Part shown: positions 9,620-19,283 of the stretch, one piece after another
How the letters are laid out: each line of letters starts with the position of its first letter
How positions within the stretch are numbered: position 1 is the first letter of the stretch
Assembly: GCF_020164785.1 (NCBI RefSeq)
Contig: NZ_JAIUGX010000011.1
Coordinates: 1 to 64,000 of the forward strand
Origin: Mesorhizobium sp. ES1-1
Lineage (GTDB): Bacteria; Pseudomonadota; Alphaproteobacteria; Rhizobiales; Rhizobiaceae
Length of the DNA stretch: 64,000 bases
Direction: 5' to 3'
Program-made: the position numbers and the translations under genes
Notes under the pieces: generated by a model
Seen by the model: the letters and a program-made list of their open reading frames with translations, nothing else
Told to the model about the DNA's origin: nothing
Databases searched by the model: none

Positions 9620-10447
9620 TCAAGTCTTTTTTTGCCGGAAAACGGAATTCAGGAAGCCGCTCAGCACGCCGAGAAACAGCAGCGGCGGCAGCGACAGCAG
9701 CACGACCGAGGCATTGAGGATCCCCCACGGCACGTTCATGCCCTGCTGGGAGAGTTCCGACGCAACGATCGGCAAGGTCTTGGCGTTGGAGCTCGACAGC
9801 ATCAGCGCGATCAGGAACTCGTTCCAGACCAGCACGAAGCTGAAGGCGACAGCGCCGGCGAGCGAGCGCGCCGCAACCGGCAGCGCAATCCTCCAGAACA
9901 CCGAATAGGCGCCGTAGCCGTCGACGAAGGCCGCTTCCTCGACCTCCTTCGGCACAGCCTGGAAGGCGGGAATGGCCAGCCACATGATGACCGAGATGGT
10001 GAGCAGGCTGTAGGTGACGATGAGCGCGGCGAGCGTGTCGTAGAGGCCGACCTGCAGCCAGATGACCATCAGCGGGATGGCGACCGCGACCGGCGGCAGG
10101 AAGCGCAGCGACAGAACGAAGAATTGGATGTCGCCGGCCCAGCGGTTCGGGTAGCGCGCCACCGCATAAGCGGCTGGCAGGCCGAGCACCACGCCGACCA
10201 GCACCGCCACGCCGCAGGCGACGACCGAATTGTAGAGACCGGTCAGGACGCTGTCTCGGCCGAGGATATAGCTGATGTTGGCAAGGGTCGGCGTGAACAC
10301 CACGCGCGGGACCCGGGTGATGATGTCGACATTGTTCTTCAGCGAATTCAGCGCTGTCCACAACAGCGGAAAAACCGCCATGAAACCCGCGAAGGCCAGC
10401 ACCGCCTTGCCCAACAGGCGGCCCACTCCGGTGCGAGGCCGCCTCAT
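9620..10447 (-). CDS. sugar ABC transporter permease (MalG type)
   Basis: Permease of 275 residues. The start chosen is the ATG at 10447, giving MRRPRTGVGRLLGK before the first membrane segment and a 4-bp ATGA overlap with the upstream permease; the frame stays open further upstream but that stretch overlaps the neighbour. The EAA loop is visible as EEAAFVDGYGAYSVFW. Together with the next gene it forms the membrane pore of the second sugar importer. It is followed by the zinc dehydrogenase 15 bases on. Confidence 0.88.
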   Translation of the reverse strand: MRRPRTGVGRLLGKAVLAFAGFMAVFPLLWTALNSLKNNVDIITRVPRVVFTPTLANISYILGRDSVLTGLYNSVVACGVAVLVGVVLGLPAAYAVARYPNRWAGDIQFFVLSLRFLPPVAVAIPLMVIWLQVGLYDTLAALIVTYSLLTISVIMWLAIPAFQAVPKEVEEAAFVDGYGAYSVFWRIALPVAARSLAGAVAFSFVLVWNEFLIALMLSSSNAKTLPIVASELSQQGMNVPWGILNASVVLLSLPPLLFLGVLSGFLNSVFRQKKT

Positions 10448-11310
10448 GCCTGCACCCGCTTCCACAGCATGGTGAAGGTGATGACGGTGGCGACCATCAT
10501 CAGCACGGCCATCGCCGAGGCATAGGACACCTTGCCGGACTCGATGAAGCCCTGAGAGAAGGCGTACATGTCGAGTGTCTCGGTCGCTACGCCCGGCCCG
10601 CCACGGGTCATGACGTAAATCAGGTCGAAGGATCGCAGCGATTCGATCATCTTGACGAACATCAGGCTGACCAGTGGCGCCTTCAGCATCGGCAAGGTGA
10701 CATAGGCGTGGATCTGCCAGCTTCTGGCATGGTCGAGCCGCGCCGCCTCGATCGGCTGTCGCGGCAAAGTTTCCAATAGCTTCAAAACGATGACGGCGAA
10801 GAACAGGCCCCATTGCCAGACATCGACCGACGCCACGGCGAAGAGCGCCGTGGCGGGCTTGGACAGCGGATCGAAGATCATCCCCCCGGTGAGTAGCCGG
10901 TAGGGATAGGTGGCGATGCCGTAGAGCGGATGGTAGGCGAATTTCCAGACGAAGGCCGCCGAGACGCGCGGCAAAAGCACCGGGATGATGAACAGAAGGC
11001 AGTAGATGTTGCGCAGGCGCGGCGAGGCGACCTCGAACATCAGGACGCCAAGCCCGATGGCCACCGTCATCGTCGCGGCCACGGTGACGATCTCCCACTT
11101 CACCGACACCCAGACGGCGTTGAGGAAGCGGCGGTCAGAGAACAGATCGTAGAAATTCGAGAACCAGACATAGGAATAGTCCGCCGAGCTGAGCTCGCGG
11201 TTCTGCAGGGCGATGACGATCGCGTAGAGCGTCGGCACCATCGACAGGATCAGGAGAATGACGAGCGTCGGCACGACGAAGGTGACCGGCAAGGAGGAGC
11301 GTCGCGGCAT
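10444..11310 (-). CDS. sugar ABC transporter permease (MalF type)
   Basis: First permease of the second sugar importer, 288 residues, with a hydrophobic segment right after the short basic N-terminus and about five more. The EAA loop reads IEAARLDHARSWQI. It overlaps the next permease by 4 bp. It is separated from the upstream binding-protein gene by about 108 bases holding a stem-loop. The family is clear; the sugar is inferred only from the neighbouring dehydrogenase. Confidence 0.88.
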   Translation of the reverse strand: MPRRSSLPVTFVVPTLVILLILSMVPTLYAIVIALQNRELSSADYSYVWFSNFYDLFSDRRFLNAVWVSVKWEIVTVAATMTVAIGLGVLMFEVASPRLRNIYCLLFIIPVLLPRVSAAFVWKFAYHPLYGIATYPYRLLTGGMIFDPLSKPATALFAVASVDVWQWGLFFAVIVLKLLETLPRQPIEAARLDHARSWQIHAYVTLPMLKAPLVSLMFVKMIESLRSFDLIYVMTRGGPGVATETLDMYAFSQGFIESGKVSYASAMAVLMMVATVITFTMLWKRVQA

Positions 11311-11370
11311 CTGTCTATCCCTGGCTGCGGCTCAGCGGCGATGACGAGAAGTCCCGCGACGCACCGATCC

Positions 11371-11389
11371 CGGCATCCCATTGATGCCG
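11371..11389 (-). promoter_or_regulatory. intergenic stem-loop between binding-protein and permease genes
   Basis: The arms CGGCATC and GATGCCG pair over 7 bp with a 5-base loop in the 108-base gap after the binding-protein gene. No T-run follows. It may stabilise the binding-protein message or reduce expression of the permeases, as known for malE-malF type operons. The role is inference. Confidence 0.4.
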
Positions 11390-11418
11390 CGGACCCGTGC
11401 GCCGCAGGGGAGGATGGC

Positions 11419-12690
11419 CTATTTCTTCACCAGCTGCTTGGCATAGGCATCAAGCTCGTCGAGGCCGCCCTTGATGTCGGTGCGCGTACCGGTGACCAGT
11501 TCCTCGAGGATGATGCCCCAGCGGTCGCCAAGGTCGGGCCAGCGCGGGTCCTGCCAGAAGTTCACCGCCGTCACCTTGCCGGTCTCGGCCAGGGCCTGGC
11601 CGAGGTCGGCGCCGTAAATGTCGGCGAATTCCTTGCTGGAGAGCACGCTGGTGCGGTTCAGCTCGCCGAACTGATGGGCGTCGAGCCGGCGCTTCTCGTT
11701 TTCCTTCGAAGTCGCCCAGGCGATGAACAGGCCGGCGCATTTCTTCGAAGCGTCGTCGGCATTGGCCTTTGCCGCGATGGCGAGGCCGTGGCCGTAGCCG
11801 CCGCCGGGAAGCGGCGAAGGCGGCGGCAGGAAGCCGATCTTGCCGACTACCTGCGAGGTCTTCGGATCAACTGCCATGCCCGATAGCGGCGTCGATTCGA
11901 CCAGGATGGCGACCTGGCCCGACAGGAAGGCGCCGGTCGATTCATCCCAGCTGCCGGTCTGCGTGCCCGGCGCTGAATCCTTGAACAGCTTGAGATAGGT
12001 TTCCGTCGCTTTGACGGCGGCCTCCGAATTGAAGACCGGCTTGTCGCCGTCGAACCACTTGCCGCCATAGGCCTTGAAGAATGGCATCCAGCGCCAGACA
12101 TTGGCGCCCGAACCGCGCGCGCCGCGCAGGGCGATGCCGTAAATGCCCTTGTCGGGGTTGGTCAGCTTCGGCACGTCGGCGATCAGCTCGTCCAGCGTCT
12201 TCGGCGGCTGGATGCCGGCCGCTTCCAGAATATCCTTGCGATAGACCATCAGATCGCCACCGCCGGTCAGAGGCGCGAACCAGACCTTGCCGTCATAGGT
12301 GGCGACCTTCTGGCGGCCCGGATCGAAATCGGCATAGTCGTAATCGGCGGGGTAGTAATCGGCCAGCGGCACGATCCATTTCGACGAGGCGAACAGCGCG
12401 ACGTTGGCCTCGTCGACGTAGTAGACATTGTAGTTGCCGACGGTGGAGGCATCGGCGCGCGACTTCGCGCGGCGATCGTTCTCGTTCAGATAGTCGATCT
12501 GGAAGCTGGCGCCGGCGAGCTTCTGGAACTCGTCCTTGGACTCCTCCAGCAGGGTCAGGCCGTCGCGGGGCTGCGCCAGCACCTTGACCGGCGCGGAGCA
12601 GACCGGCGCCTGTGCCAGGGCGATGGTGGAAACGGTCGTGGAAAGCATAAGGGCCGCGCCAAGGCGGGCGGCAAGCCGGATTGTCGTCAT
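11419..12690 (-). CDS. sugar ABC transporter substrate-binding protein
   Basis: Periplasmic binding protein (family 1 type) of 423 residues. The start at 12690 has GGAGGAGAAAAGATC before the ATG and yields a signal peptide of about 26 residues ending in a TIALAQA-type cleavage site. The mature part contains FQKLAGASFQIDYL and the central GGGDLMVYRKDIL typical of cluster 1 solute-binding proteins. It is the first gene of the second sugar ABC operon. The ligand is probably an alditol, given the dehydrogenase in the operon. Confidence 0.9.
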   Translation of the reverse strand: MTTIRLAARLGAALMLSTTVSTIALAQAPVCSAPVKVLAQPRDGLTLLEESKDEFQKLAGASFQIDYLNENDRRAKSRADASTVGNYNVYYVDEANVALFASSKWIVPLADYYPADYDYADFDPGRQKVATYDGKVWFAPLTGGGDLMVYRKDILEAAGIQPPKTLDELIADVPKLTNPDKGIYGIALRGARGSGANVWRWMPFFKAYGGKWFDGDKPVFNSEAAVKATETYLKLFKDSAPGTQTGSWDESTGAFLSGQVAILVESTPLSGMAVDPKTSQVVGKIGFLPPPSPLPGGGYGHGLAIAAKANADDASKKCAGLFIAWATSKENEKRRLDAHQFGELNRTSVLSSKEFADIYGADLGQALAETGKVTAVNFWQDPRWPDLGDRWGIILEELVTGTRTDIKGGLDELDAYAKQLVKK

Positions 12691-12820
12691 GATCTTTTCT
12701 CCTCCAGGAACAGGTCGCGGGAAGCGTCGTCCCCGGAATGCGCGATCCTCACCATCGCCCGAGAGACATGCTGCCCAGCGCCAAGATGCGCAGTCGGGAC
12801 GAACCAAGCTAGAAGCCCCG

Positions 12821-12859
12821 TTGCAGCACACCTGTACTTTTATGCATTGTGCGCTGCAA
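12821..12859. promoter_or_regulatory. inverted repeat upstream of the sugar-binding-protein operon
   Basis: TTGCAGCACA at 12821-12830 and TGTGCGCTGCAA at 12848-12859 form an imperfect inverted repeat with 17 bases between the arms. It lies about 130-170 bases before the binding-protein start, between that gene and the AraC-type regulator gene. Position and symmetry suit an operator for that regulator or a local repressor. Assignment is inference. Confidence 0.4.
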
Positions 12860-12918
12860 AATGCCGCGCCCGTCAGCTCAGCCTGTCACATGAGTATCGA
12901 TTGCATGCGACAGACGAG

Positions 12919-13836
12919 TCATCCGCGCATCGTCAGGCGCTGGCGGGACAGGCGGCGATAGGACGAAGGCGTCATCTTGTGCTTGCGCATGAAGGCACGG
13001 TTGAAGTTGGAAATGTTCATGTAGCCGACTTGGAAGCAGATGTCGGTGATTGGGACATCGGTGTCGGCCAGCAGTTTGCAGGCCTGCCAGAGCCTCAGCT
13101 TGGCGACGTGGTCGCTGAACGAGTTGCCGGTATTCTTCTGGAAGAAGCGCGAGAATGTACTTTCGCTCATCCCGGCCAGTTCAGCCACGTCCGGCAGCTT
13201 CAAATCCTCGGCGAAATGCTGGAACAGATAGGTCAGCGAGCGCTGGATGATATCGAGCGATTCCGCGTCGAGAAGCGGCGAAAAATCCGGCGATGACAAG
13301 AGCGCGTATTCGTCGGTCGTGGCCAGAAGGTCCAGAAGCTCGAGGAACAGGCGAAATCTTGTCAGCCCGTGCACCTCGCCCATCCGCTCCATCAGCTCGG
13401 CGCCGTCGAGCGCCGTCTGCCCGTGGAAAACCATGCCGCGCAGCGACCGTTCCAGGAGCGGTTCGAGTTCGCGCAATTCGGGCAGCAGGCCGGCGCAGCC
13501 CCGCAGCCGCTCGGCATCGAACTGCAGGACGATGTCGCGACCCTCGATCAGCTCGCCCGGCCGCACCGAGGTCACCCAATCATGCGGCAGCCCGCCGCCG
13601 ACGATGGTCAGATAGCCCGGTCCGAACTCGCCGATATGGTCGCCGACCAGAACCACGCCGGAGGATTTCCGCAGCAGATGGATTTCGTATTCCGGATGGA
13701 AATTCCAGACATTGCGCTCCCAGGGATAGTCGTCGAGACGCCACAGGAAGCTTTCGCTGGCTTCGGTGACGATGTGCTCGAAGGCGGGCGCCGTGCGCGG
13801 TATCGCAACCGGGTTTTTTCGCTGCCTGAACGCCAT
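12919..13836 (-). CDS. AraC-family transcriptional regulator
   Basis: 305-residue regulator. The N-terminal about 190 residues form a cupin-like sensing region (NFHPEYEIHLLRKSSGVVLVGDHIG). The C-terminal about 100 residues hold two helix-turn-helix motifs, with MSESTFSRFFQKNTG in the first and the family signature around VGYMNISNFNRAFMRKHKMTP in the second. It sits directly upstream of the second sugar ABC operon on the same strand and most likely controls it in response to the imported sugar. Confidence 0.9.
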   Translation of the reverse strand: MAFRQRKNPVAIPRTAPAFEHIVTEASESFLWRLDDYPWERNVWNFHPEYEIHLLRKSSGVVLVGDHIGEFGPGYLTIVGGGLPHDWVTSVRPGELIEGRDIVLQFDAERLRGCAGLLPELRELEPLLERSLRGMVFHGQTALDGAELMERMGEVHGLTRFRLFLELLDLLATTDEYALLSSPDFSPLLDAESLDIIQRSLTYLFQHFAEDLKLPDVAELAGMSESTFSRFFQKNTGNSFSDHVAKLRLWQACKLLADTDVPITDICFQVGYMNISNFNRAFMRKHKMTPSSYRRLSRQRLTMRG

Positions 13837-14075
13837 CCCCTGCCTCCATCCGCCTGTTGCCGCACTTCGTAGCAGCCCGTTGCCGCCATGTGAAATGCTC
13901 CTCTACGGGCAGATGATTGCGGCGCATGGCGCAACCTGTTGCGGGCTCACTCTCTTGCCTTCGCGTCGCGTTTCGTCCAAAAGCTGGCGCAAACGCCGCG
14001 AAGCCGCAGGTCTCGCCGTTGACATGCGGCTTCCGGCCATTTCGCCGACGTGCCGCGCCCGGAAAGAGCAGGACA

Positions 14076-15479
14076 ATGTCTGCGATCGAAGCCCGCGCCC
14101 ACGCGCCGGGACATGCTTGGCGTCAGGAAATCAGGGCGACGCTGGCGCTTGCCTGGCCGATGGTTCTGACCAATCTCGGCCAGACCGCGATGACGGCGAC
14201 GGACGTGATGATGATGGGCCGGCTCGGTCCGGACACGCTGGCCAGCGGCGCGCTTGGCGCGAACCTCTATTTCATGCCGCTGATCTTCGGCCTCGGCCTG
14301 ATGCTGGCGACATCGCCGATGATGGCGACCGAGCTCGGCCGCCGCCGGCATTCGGTGCGCGATTTGCGTCGCACCGTGCGCCAGGGCCTCTGGCTGGCGA
14401 TCCTGATCTCCATCCCGATCTGGATCTGCCTCTGGCATGGTGAGTCCATCCTGCTGGCCATGGGCCAGGACCCTCTCCTGGCCCACCACGCCGGCATCTA
14501 TCTGCGCTGGCTGGAATGGGCGGTGCTGCCGTTCTACTTCTACATCGTGCTGCGCTCGTTCATCTCTGCGCTGGAGCGGCCCGGCTGGGCACTGGTGATC
14601 GTCTTCGTCGCCGTCGCCTGCAATGTCTTCTTCAACTGGCTGTTCATGTTCGGCAATCTCGGCTTCCCCGCAATGGGCATAGCCGGCTCCGGTCTCGCCA
14701 CCTCGCTGTCGAGCACGATGATGTTCGCCGGCATGGCCGCCGTGGTGATGCTGGAGAAGAAGTTCCGCCGCTACCGTCTGTTCGGGCGGTTCTGGCGCTC
14801 TGACTGGCCGCGCTTCATGGGCCTGCTGCGGCTCGGCTTGCCGATCGCCGGCATCCTGGCCTTCGAGGTGACGATCTTCAATGCGGCAGCCCTGCTGATG
14901 GGCCTGATCGACGCGGATTCGCTGGCCGCGCACGCCATCGCCATCCAGATCGCGTCGATCTCCTTCATGGTGCCGCTCGGCCTCAACCAGGCTGTGACGG
15001 TGCGCGTCGGCCTGGCGCATGGCGCGGGAAATCGCGAAGGCGTTTCGCGCGCCGGCTGGACCGCCTTCGTCATGAGCGTCTCCTTCATGGCGCTGATGGG
15101 GCTGGTGATGATCCTGTGGCCGCATGTGCTGATCAGCGCCTTTATCGATCTTGCCAACCCGGCCAATGCCAGGGTGATCGCGCTTGCCGTGTCGTTCCTG
15201 GCCTTTGCGGCGCTGTTCCAGGTGTTCGACGGCGCGCAGGCCGTTACCGCAGGAATGCTGCGCGGCCTGCACGACACCAAGGTGCCGATGATCTACGCCG
15301 CCATCGGCTATTGGGGCATCGGCCTGCCGCTCGGCGTGCTGCTTGCCTTCCATTTCGGCCTGCATGGCATCGGCATCTGGATGGGGCTGTCGTTGGGATT
15401 GGCCGTGGTGGCGGCGCTGCTGCTGGCGCGCTGGCTGCGGCGGGACCGCCTGGCGCCGCCGCTCGTCTTCGCACGTTAA
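14076..15479 (+). CDS. MATE family multidrug/metabolite exporter (NorM type)
   Basis: Multidrug and toxin extrusion protein of 467 residues with twelve expected membrane helices in two MatE halves. The ATG at 14076 gives MSAIEARAHAPGHAWRQEIR before the family-typical LALAWPMVLTNLGQTAM. The frame remains open further upstream but the extra part is arginine-rich and unlike the family. Conserved NorM features such as GLNQAVTVRVG and the FDGAQAVTAGMLRGLHDTK stretch are present. It would exchange cations for amphipathic compounds. It stands alone; no regulator is adjacent. Confidence 0.9.
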   Translation: MSAIEARAHAPGHAWRQEIRATLALAWPMVLTNLGQTAMTATDVMMMGRLGPDTLASGALGANLYFMPLIFGLGLMLATSPMMATELGRRRHSVRDLRRTVRQGLWLAILISIPIWICLWHGESILLAMGQDPLLAHHAGIYLRWLEWAVLPFYFYIVLRSFISALERPGWALVIVFVAVACNVFFNWLFMFGNLGFPAMGIAGSGLATSLSSTMMFAGMAAVVMLEKKFRRYRLFGRFWRSDWPRFMGLLRLGLPIAGILAFEVTIFNAAALLMGLIDADSLAAHAIAIQIASISFMVPLGLNQAVTVRVGLAHGAGNREGVSRAGWTAFVMSVSFMALMGLVMILWPHVLISAFIDLANPANARVIALAVSFLAFAALFQVFDGAQAVTAGMLRGLHDTKVPMIYAAIGYWGIGLPLGVLLAFHFGLHGIGIWMGLSLGLAVVAALLLARWLRRDRLAPPLVFAR

Positions 15480-15658
15480 AATGCGGCCAGCCGCGAGGCT
15501 TCGCGCCCTGCCCTTCGCCACCAAAAATACACTCGGCTCCAGCCTTTGGACCGGCTCTTGCCGCGCCTGGACCAATCGCCGCAAATGACGAACCCGATAG
15601 CCATTACGGGGAGAGTGTTTATAACGGTCGCTGAAATCACGATATCCAAGGGGAGACG

Positions 15659-16519
15659 ATGCGCTACATACGTCCGCTTTCAATTGAAGATGCCGTCGGC
15701 CAATTGGCCGGTGCGGCGGGGCCTGCCGCGATCCTTGCCGGAGGCAGCGACCTCCTGGTCAGGATGAAGGGCGGGTTTGTCGAACCGGACCTGATCGTCG
15801 ACATCAAACTCATCGACGGCCTGAGCGAAATCCGCGAGACCGCCGAAGGCTTCAGCGTCGGCGCGACCGTGCCCTGCGCCGCGCTGCGCGAGAACGCCCC
15901 CCTGAAAAAAGCCTGGCCCGGCGTCGTCGAGGCAGCCAGCCTTATCGGCTCCAAGCAGGTTCAGGGCCGCTGCACCATGGCGGGCAATCTGTGCAACGCC
16001 TCGCCGGCGGCAGATAGCGTGCCGGCGCTGGTCGCGGCCGGGGCCCAGGCGTTGATCGTCGGGCCGGGCGGCAAGCGCACCATTCCCGTCGAGGCGGTGC
16101 CGACCGGACCGGGCAAGACCTCGCTCGCCAGGGGTGAGATCGTCGAGGCGATCCTGCTTCCCAAGCGCGCCGCGCGCTCGGGCGACGCCTATCTGCGCTT
16201 CATTCCGCGCACGGAGATGGACATCGCCGTGGTCAGCGCCGGCGTGAACCTGACGCTCGACGAGCAAGGCGTCGTCACCGCAGCCCGCGTCGCGCTGGGC
16301 GCCGCAGCACCGACCGTGCTGCTGGTCGAGGAAGCCGCCGAGGCGCTGATCGGCAGGAAGCTGGACGAGGCCGCGCTGGAGCGGCTGGCGACAGTGTGCG
16401 CCGGCGCCTGCCGGCCCATCGACGACAAGCGGGGCACCATCGAGTTCCGGAGAAAGGTTGCGGGCGTGCTGGCCAGACGGGCCGCGATCACCGCCTATGA
16501 ACGCGCAGGAGGCAAATAA
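15659..16519 (+). CDS. FAD-binding subunit of a molybdenum hydroxylase (CoxM/NdhF type)
   Basis: Medium subunit of a xanthine-dehydrogenase-family enzyme, 286 residues. FAD motifs are AGGSDLLVRM near residue 26 and TMAGNLCNASPAADSVPAL near residue 105, the diphosphate-binding TxAGNxxxxSP pattern of this family. AAGGGGAGACG precedes the ATG. Its stop overlaps the start of the iron-sulfur subunit by one base. It passes electrons from the molybdenum and FeS subunits to an acceptor. The substrate of the complex is unknown. Confidence 0.92.
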   Translation: MRYIRPLSIEDAVGQLAGAAGPAAILAGGSDLLVRMKGGFVEPDLIVDIKLIDGLSEIRETAEGFSVGATVPCAALRENAPLKKAWPGVVEAASLIGSKQVQGRCTMAGNLCNASPAADSVPALVAAGAQALIVGPGGKRTIPVEAVPTGPGKTSLARGEIVEAILLPKRAARSGDAYLRFIPRTEMDIAVVSAGVNLTLDEQGVVTAARVALGAAAPTVLLVEEAAEALIGRKLDEAALERLATVCAGACRPIDDKRGTIEFRRKVAGVLARRAAITAYERAGGK

Positions 16520-16995
16520 TGGCTGGCGTAGCAGTATCGACGACGATCAATGGCGACAATTACGAATATCTGTGCCAGCCCGACGAGACGCTGCTTGACG
16601 TGCTGCGCGACCGGCTCGGCCTGACCGGCGCCAAGGAAGGCTGCGGCACCGGCGACTGCGGCGCCTGCAGCGTCATCCTCGACAACCGGCTGGTCTGCTC
16701 CTGCCTGGTGCTCGGCGCGGAAGCAGAAGGACGCACGATCGAGACCGTCGAGGGCATGGCGCAAGGCGACCAGCTGCACACGCTGCAGCAGAAGTTCCTC
16801 GAGCATGCGGCGCTGCAATGCGGCATCTGCACGCCGGGCTTCCTGATCGCGGCCAAGGACCTGTTGGCCAAGAATCCCGACCCGAGCGAGGAAGAGATAC
16901 GTTTCGGCCTGGCCGGCAACCTCTGCCGCTGCACCGGCTATGACAAGATCGTGCGCGCCGTCCAGGACGCCGCCACCGTGATGAAGGGAGCCTGA
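16519..16995 (+). CDS. 2[2Fe-2S] subunit of a molybdenum hydroxylase (CoxS type)
   Basis: Small iron-sulfur subunit of 158 residues. The plant-ferredoxin-like N-terminal cluster is ligated by CGTGDCGAC plus a later cysteine in LVCSC. The C-terminal helical domain carries the second cluster in QCGICTPGF and LCRCTGYD. Eight cysteines in the expected order indicate two intact clusters. It is translated from an ATG overlapping the previous stop, and the large subunit starts 2 bases after its own stop, so M-S-L order and coupling match aerobic CO-dehydrogenase-like operons. Confidence 0.94.
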   Translation: MAGVAVSTTINGDNYEYLCQPDETLLDVLRDRLGLTGAKEGCGTGDCGACSVILDNRLVCSCLVLGAEAEGRTIETVEGMAQGDQLHTLQQKFLEHAALQCGICTPGFLIAAKDLLAKNPDPSEEEIRFGLAGNLCRCTGYDKIVRAVQDAATVMKGA

Positions 16996-16996
16996 G

Positions 16997-19261
16997 ATGA
17001 ATTTCGATCCGCGTTTTTCGGGGCGTCAATTCAAATCCGTCGGCACGCGCCCGATCCGGCCCGACGGCGTCGACAAGGTGACCGGCCGCGCGCGCTACGG
17101 CGCCGACTTCAGCATGGCCGGCCAGCTGGTGGGCCGCGTGCTGAGGAGCCCGCACGCCCATGCCAGGATCAGGGGCATCGACACTTCGAAGGCCGAGCAG
17201 TTGCCCGGCGTCAAGGCGGTGATCACCGCCGCCGACCTGCCCGACCTGACCAATGGCGACGCCGCCATGTTCGACATTCTCGACAATTGCATGGCGCGCA
17301 CCAAGGCGCTCTATGACGGCCATGCCGTGGCCGCGGTCGCCGCCGTCGATGCGCGCACCGCCAGGCAGGCGCTGAAGCTGATCGAGGTGGACTACGAGAT
17401 CCTGCCGCATGTCACCGATGTCGACGAGGCGATGCAGCATGGCGCGCCGCTCATCAACGACGCCATCTTCACCGAGGGCCTCGAGGAAAAGCCGGTCAAG
17501 CCATCCAACGTCTCCAAGCGCACGCAATATGGCCATGGCGACGTGCATGAAGGTTTCGGCCAGGCCGACTTCATCGTCGAACGCTCGTTCAAGACCGAGC
17601 AGACGCATCAGGGCTATATCGAGCCGCACGCCTGCGTCGCCAATGTCAGCTCCGACGGCACCGCCGACCTCTGGGTCTGCACGCAGGGGCATTTCGTCTA
17701 CCGCCAGCATTGCGCTCAGCTGCTCGGCATGGAAGCCTCGAAACTGCGCGTCACCTCGTCGGAGATCGGCGGCGGCTTCGGCGGCAAGACCCATGTCTGG
17801 GCCGAGCCGGTGGCGCTGGCCTTGTCGCGCAAGGCAGGCCGGCCGGTGAAGCTGGTGATGACGCGCGACGAGGTGTTCCGCGCCTCCGGCCCGACCAGCG
17901 CGACCTCGATCGACGTCAAGATCGGCGCCCGCAAGGACGGCACCATTACCGCCGCGGAAGCGACGCTGCGCTACACGTCCGGCCCTTATGCCGGCATGTG
18001 GGCGGAGATCGGCGCCATGACGGCGTTCGCCTGCTACAGGCTCGATAACGTCAAGACCGTCGGCTACGAAGTGCTGGTCAACCGGCCCAAGACCGCCGCC
18101 TACCGCGCGCCTTCGGCGCCGATGGCGGCCTTCGCGGTGGAAAGCGCTGTCGACGAGCTGGCCAAGGAACTCGGCATGGATGCCGTCGAATTCCGCATCA
18201 AGAACGCCGCCCAGGAAGGCACGCGCTCCTCCTACGGCCCGGTCTACGGGCCGATCGGCATCGGCCCGACGCTGGAAGCGGCGAAGGACCATCCGCACAT
18301 GAAGGCGCCGCTGGGCAAGAACCAGGGACGCGGCATGGCCTGCGGCTTCTGGTTCAATTTCGGCGGCCAGACCTGCACCGACCTCAATATCGGCATGGAC
18401 GGCTCGGTGTCGCTCGCCGTCGGGACGGTCGATGTCGGCGGCTCGCGCGCCTCGCTGTCGCTGGTGGCGGCCGAAGAGCTCGGCATCGACTACAGCCAGG
18501 TCAAGGCGATCGTCGCAGACACGTCGAGCCTCGGCTACAACGACATGACCGACGGCAGCCGCGGCACCTTCTCGTCCTCCATGGCCACCATCTCGGCCGC
18601 CCGCAACGCGATCAAGATCCTGCGCGAACGCGCCGCGCAGACCTGGGACATACCGGTCGACGACGTCGTCTGGGAAAAGGGCCACGCCATAGCCAGGGGC
18701 GAGAAATACGGCAACCTCGCCGCCCTGTCGCTCAAGGAGATCGCGGCGGCCTCCGGCAAGACCGGCGGCCCGATCGCCGGCCATAGCGAGCTCGTCGCCG
18801 ACGGCGCCGGCGTCTCCTTCGCCACCCATATATGCGACATCGAGGTCGACCCCGAGACCGGCTCGACCAGGGTGATCCGCTACACGGTGGTGCAGGATGC
18901 CGGCAAGGCGGTGCACCCGACCTATGTCGAGGGCCAGTACCAGGGCGGTGCGGCGCAAGGCATCGGCTGGGCGCTCAACGAGGAGTATATCTACGGCAAG
19001 GACGGAAGGCTTCAGAACGCCGGCTTCCTCGACTATCGCATCCCGGTCTGCTCCGACCTGCCGATGATCGACACGCAGATCCTGGAAATCCCCAACCCCA
19101 ACCACCCCTATGGCGTGCGCGGCGTGGGCGAAACCTCGATCGTGCCGCCGCTGGCGGCGATCGCCAACGCGGTGTCGAACGCGGCGGGCGTGCGCATGAC
19201 CCACATCCCGATGTCGCCGCCCCGCATCCTGGCGGCGATCGAGGCGGAACGGGAAGGCTGA
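16997..19261 (+). CDS. molybdopterin-binding large subunit of a molybdenum hydroxylase (CoxL-like, not CO dehydrogenase)
   Basis: Large subunit of 754 residues that holds the molybdenum cofactor. GGGFGGK near residue 257 is a cofactor-binding motif, and the catalytic glutamate lies in GVGETSIVPP near the C-terminus. The active-site loop reads AYRAPSAP, not AYXCSFR of form I CO dehydrogenase and not the AYRGAGR of form II. The complex should therefore hydroxylate an organic substrate that cannot be named from the sequence. No cofactor-maturation gene (XdhC type) accompanies it, but a MoaD-like gene follows. Confidence 0.9.
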   Translation: MNFDPRFSGRQFKSVGTRPIRPDGVDKVTGRARYGADFSMAGQLVGRVLRSPHAHARIRGIDTSKAEQLPGVKAVITAADLPDLTNGDAAMFDILDNCMARTKALYDGHAVAAVAAVDARTARQALKLIEVDYEILPHVTDVDEAMQHGAPLINDAIFTEGLEEKPVKPSNVSKRTQYGHGDVHEGFGQADFIVERSFKTEQTHQGYIEPHACVANVSSDGTADLWVCTQGHFVYRQHCAQLLGMEASKLRVTSSEIGGGFGGKTHVWAEPVALALSRKAGRPVKLVMTRDEVFRASGPTSATSIDVKIGARKDGTITAAEATLRYTSGPYAGMWAEIGAMTAFACYRLDNVKTVGYEVLVNRPKTAAYRAPSAPMAAFAVESAVDELAKELGMDAVEFRIKNAAQEGTRSSYGPVYGPIGIGPTLEAAKDHPHMKAPLGKNQGRGMACGFWFNFGGQTCTDLNIGMDGSVSLAVGTVDVGGSRASLSLVAAEELGIDYSQVKAIVADTSSLGYNDMTDGSRGTFSSSMATISAARNAIKILRERAAQTWDIPVDDVVWEKGHAIARGEKYGNLAALSLKEIAAASGKTGGPIAGHSELVADGAGVSFATHICDIEVDPETGSTRVIRYTVVQDAGKAVHPTYVEGQYQGGAAQGIGWALNEEYIYGKDGRLQNAGFLDYRIPVCSDLPMIDTQILEIPNPNHPYGVRGVGETSIVPPLAAIANAVSNAAGVRMTHIPMSPPRILAAIEAEREG

Positions 19262-19283
19262 GCTTGGGCCAAGGTGTGTTGAG

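Noticed and set aside
16997..19261. Aerobic carbon-monoxide dehydrogenase operon (coxMSL)
   Set aside because: The gene order fits, but the large-subunit loop is AYRAPSAP, not the form I signature, so CO oxidation is not supported.
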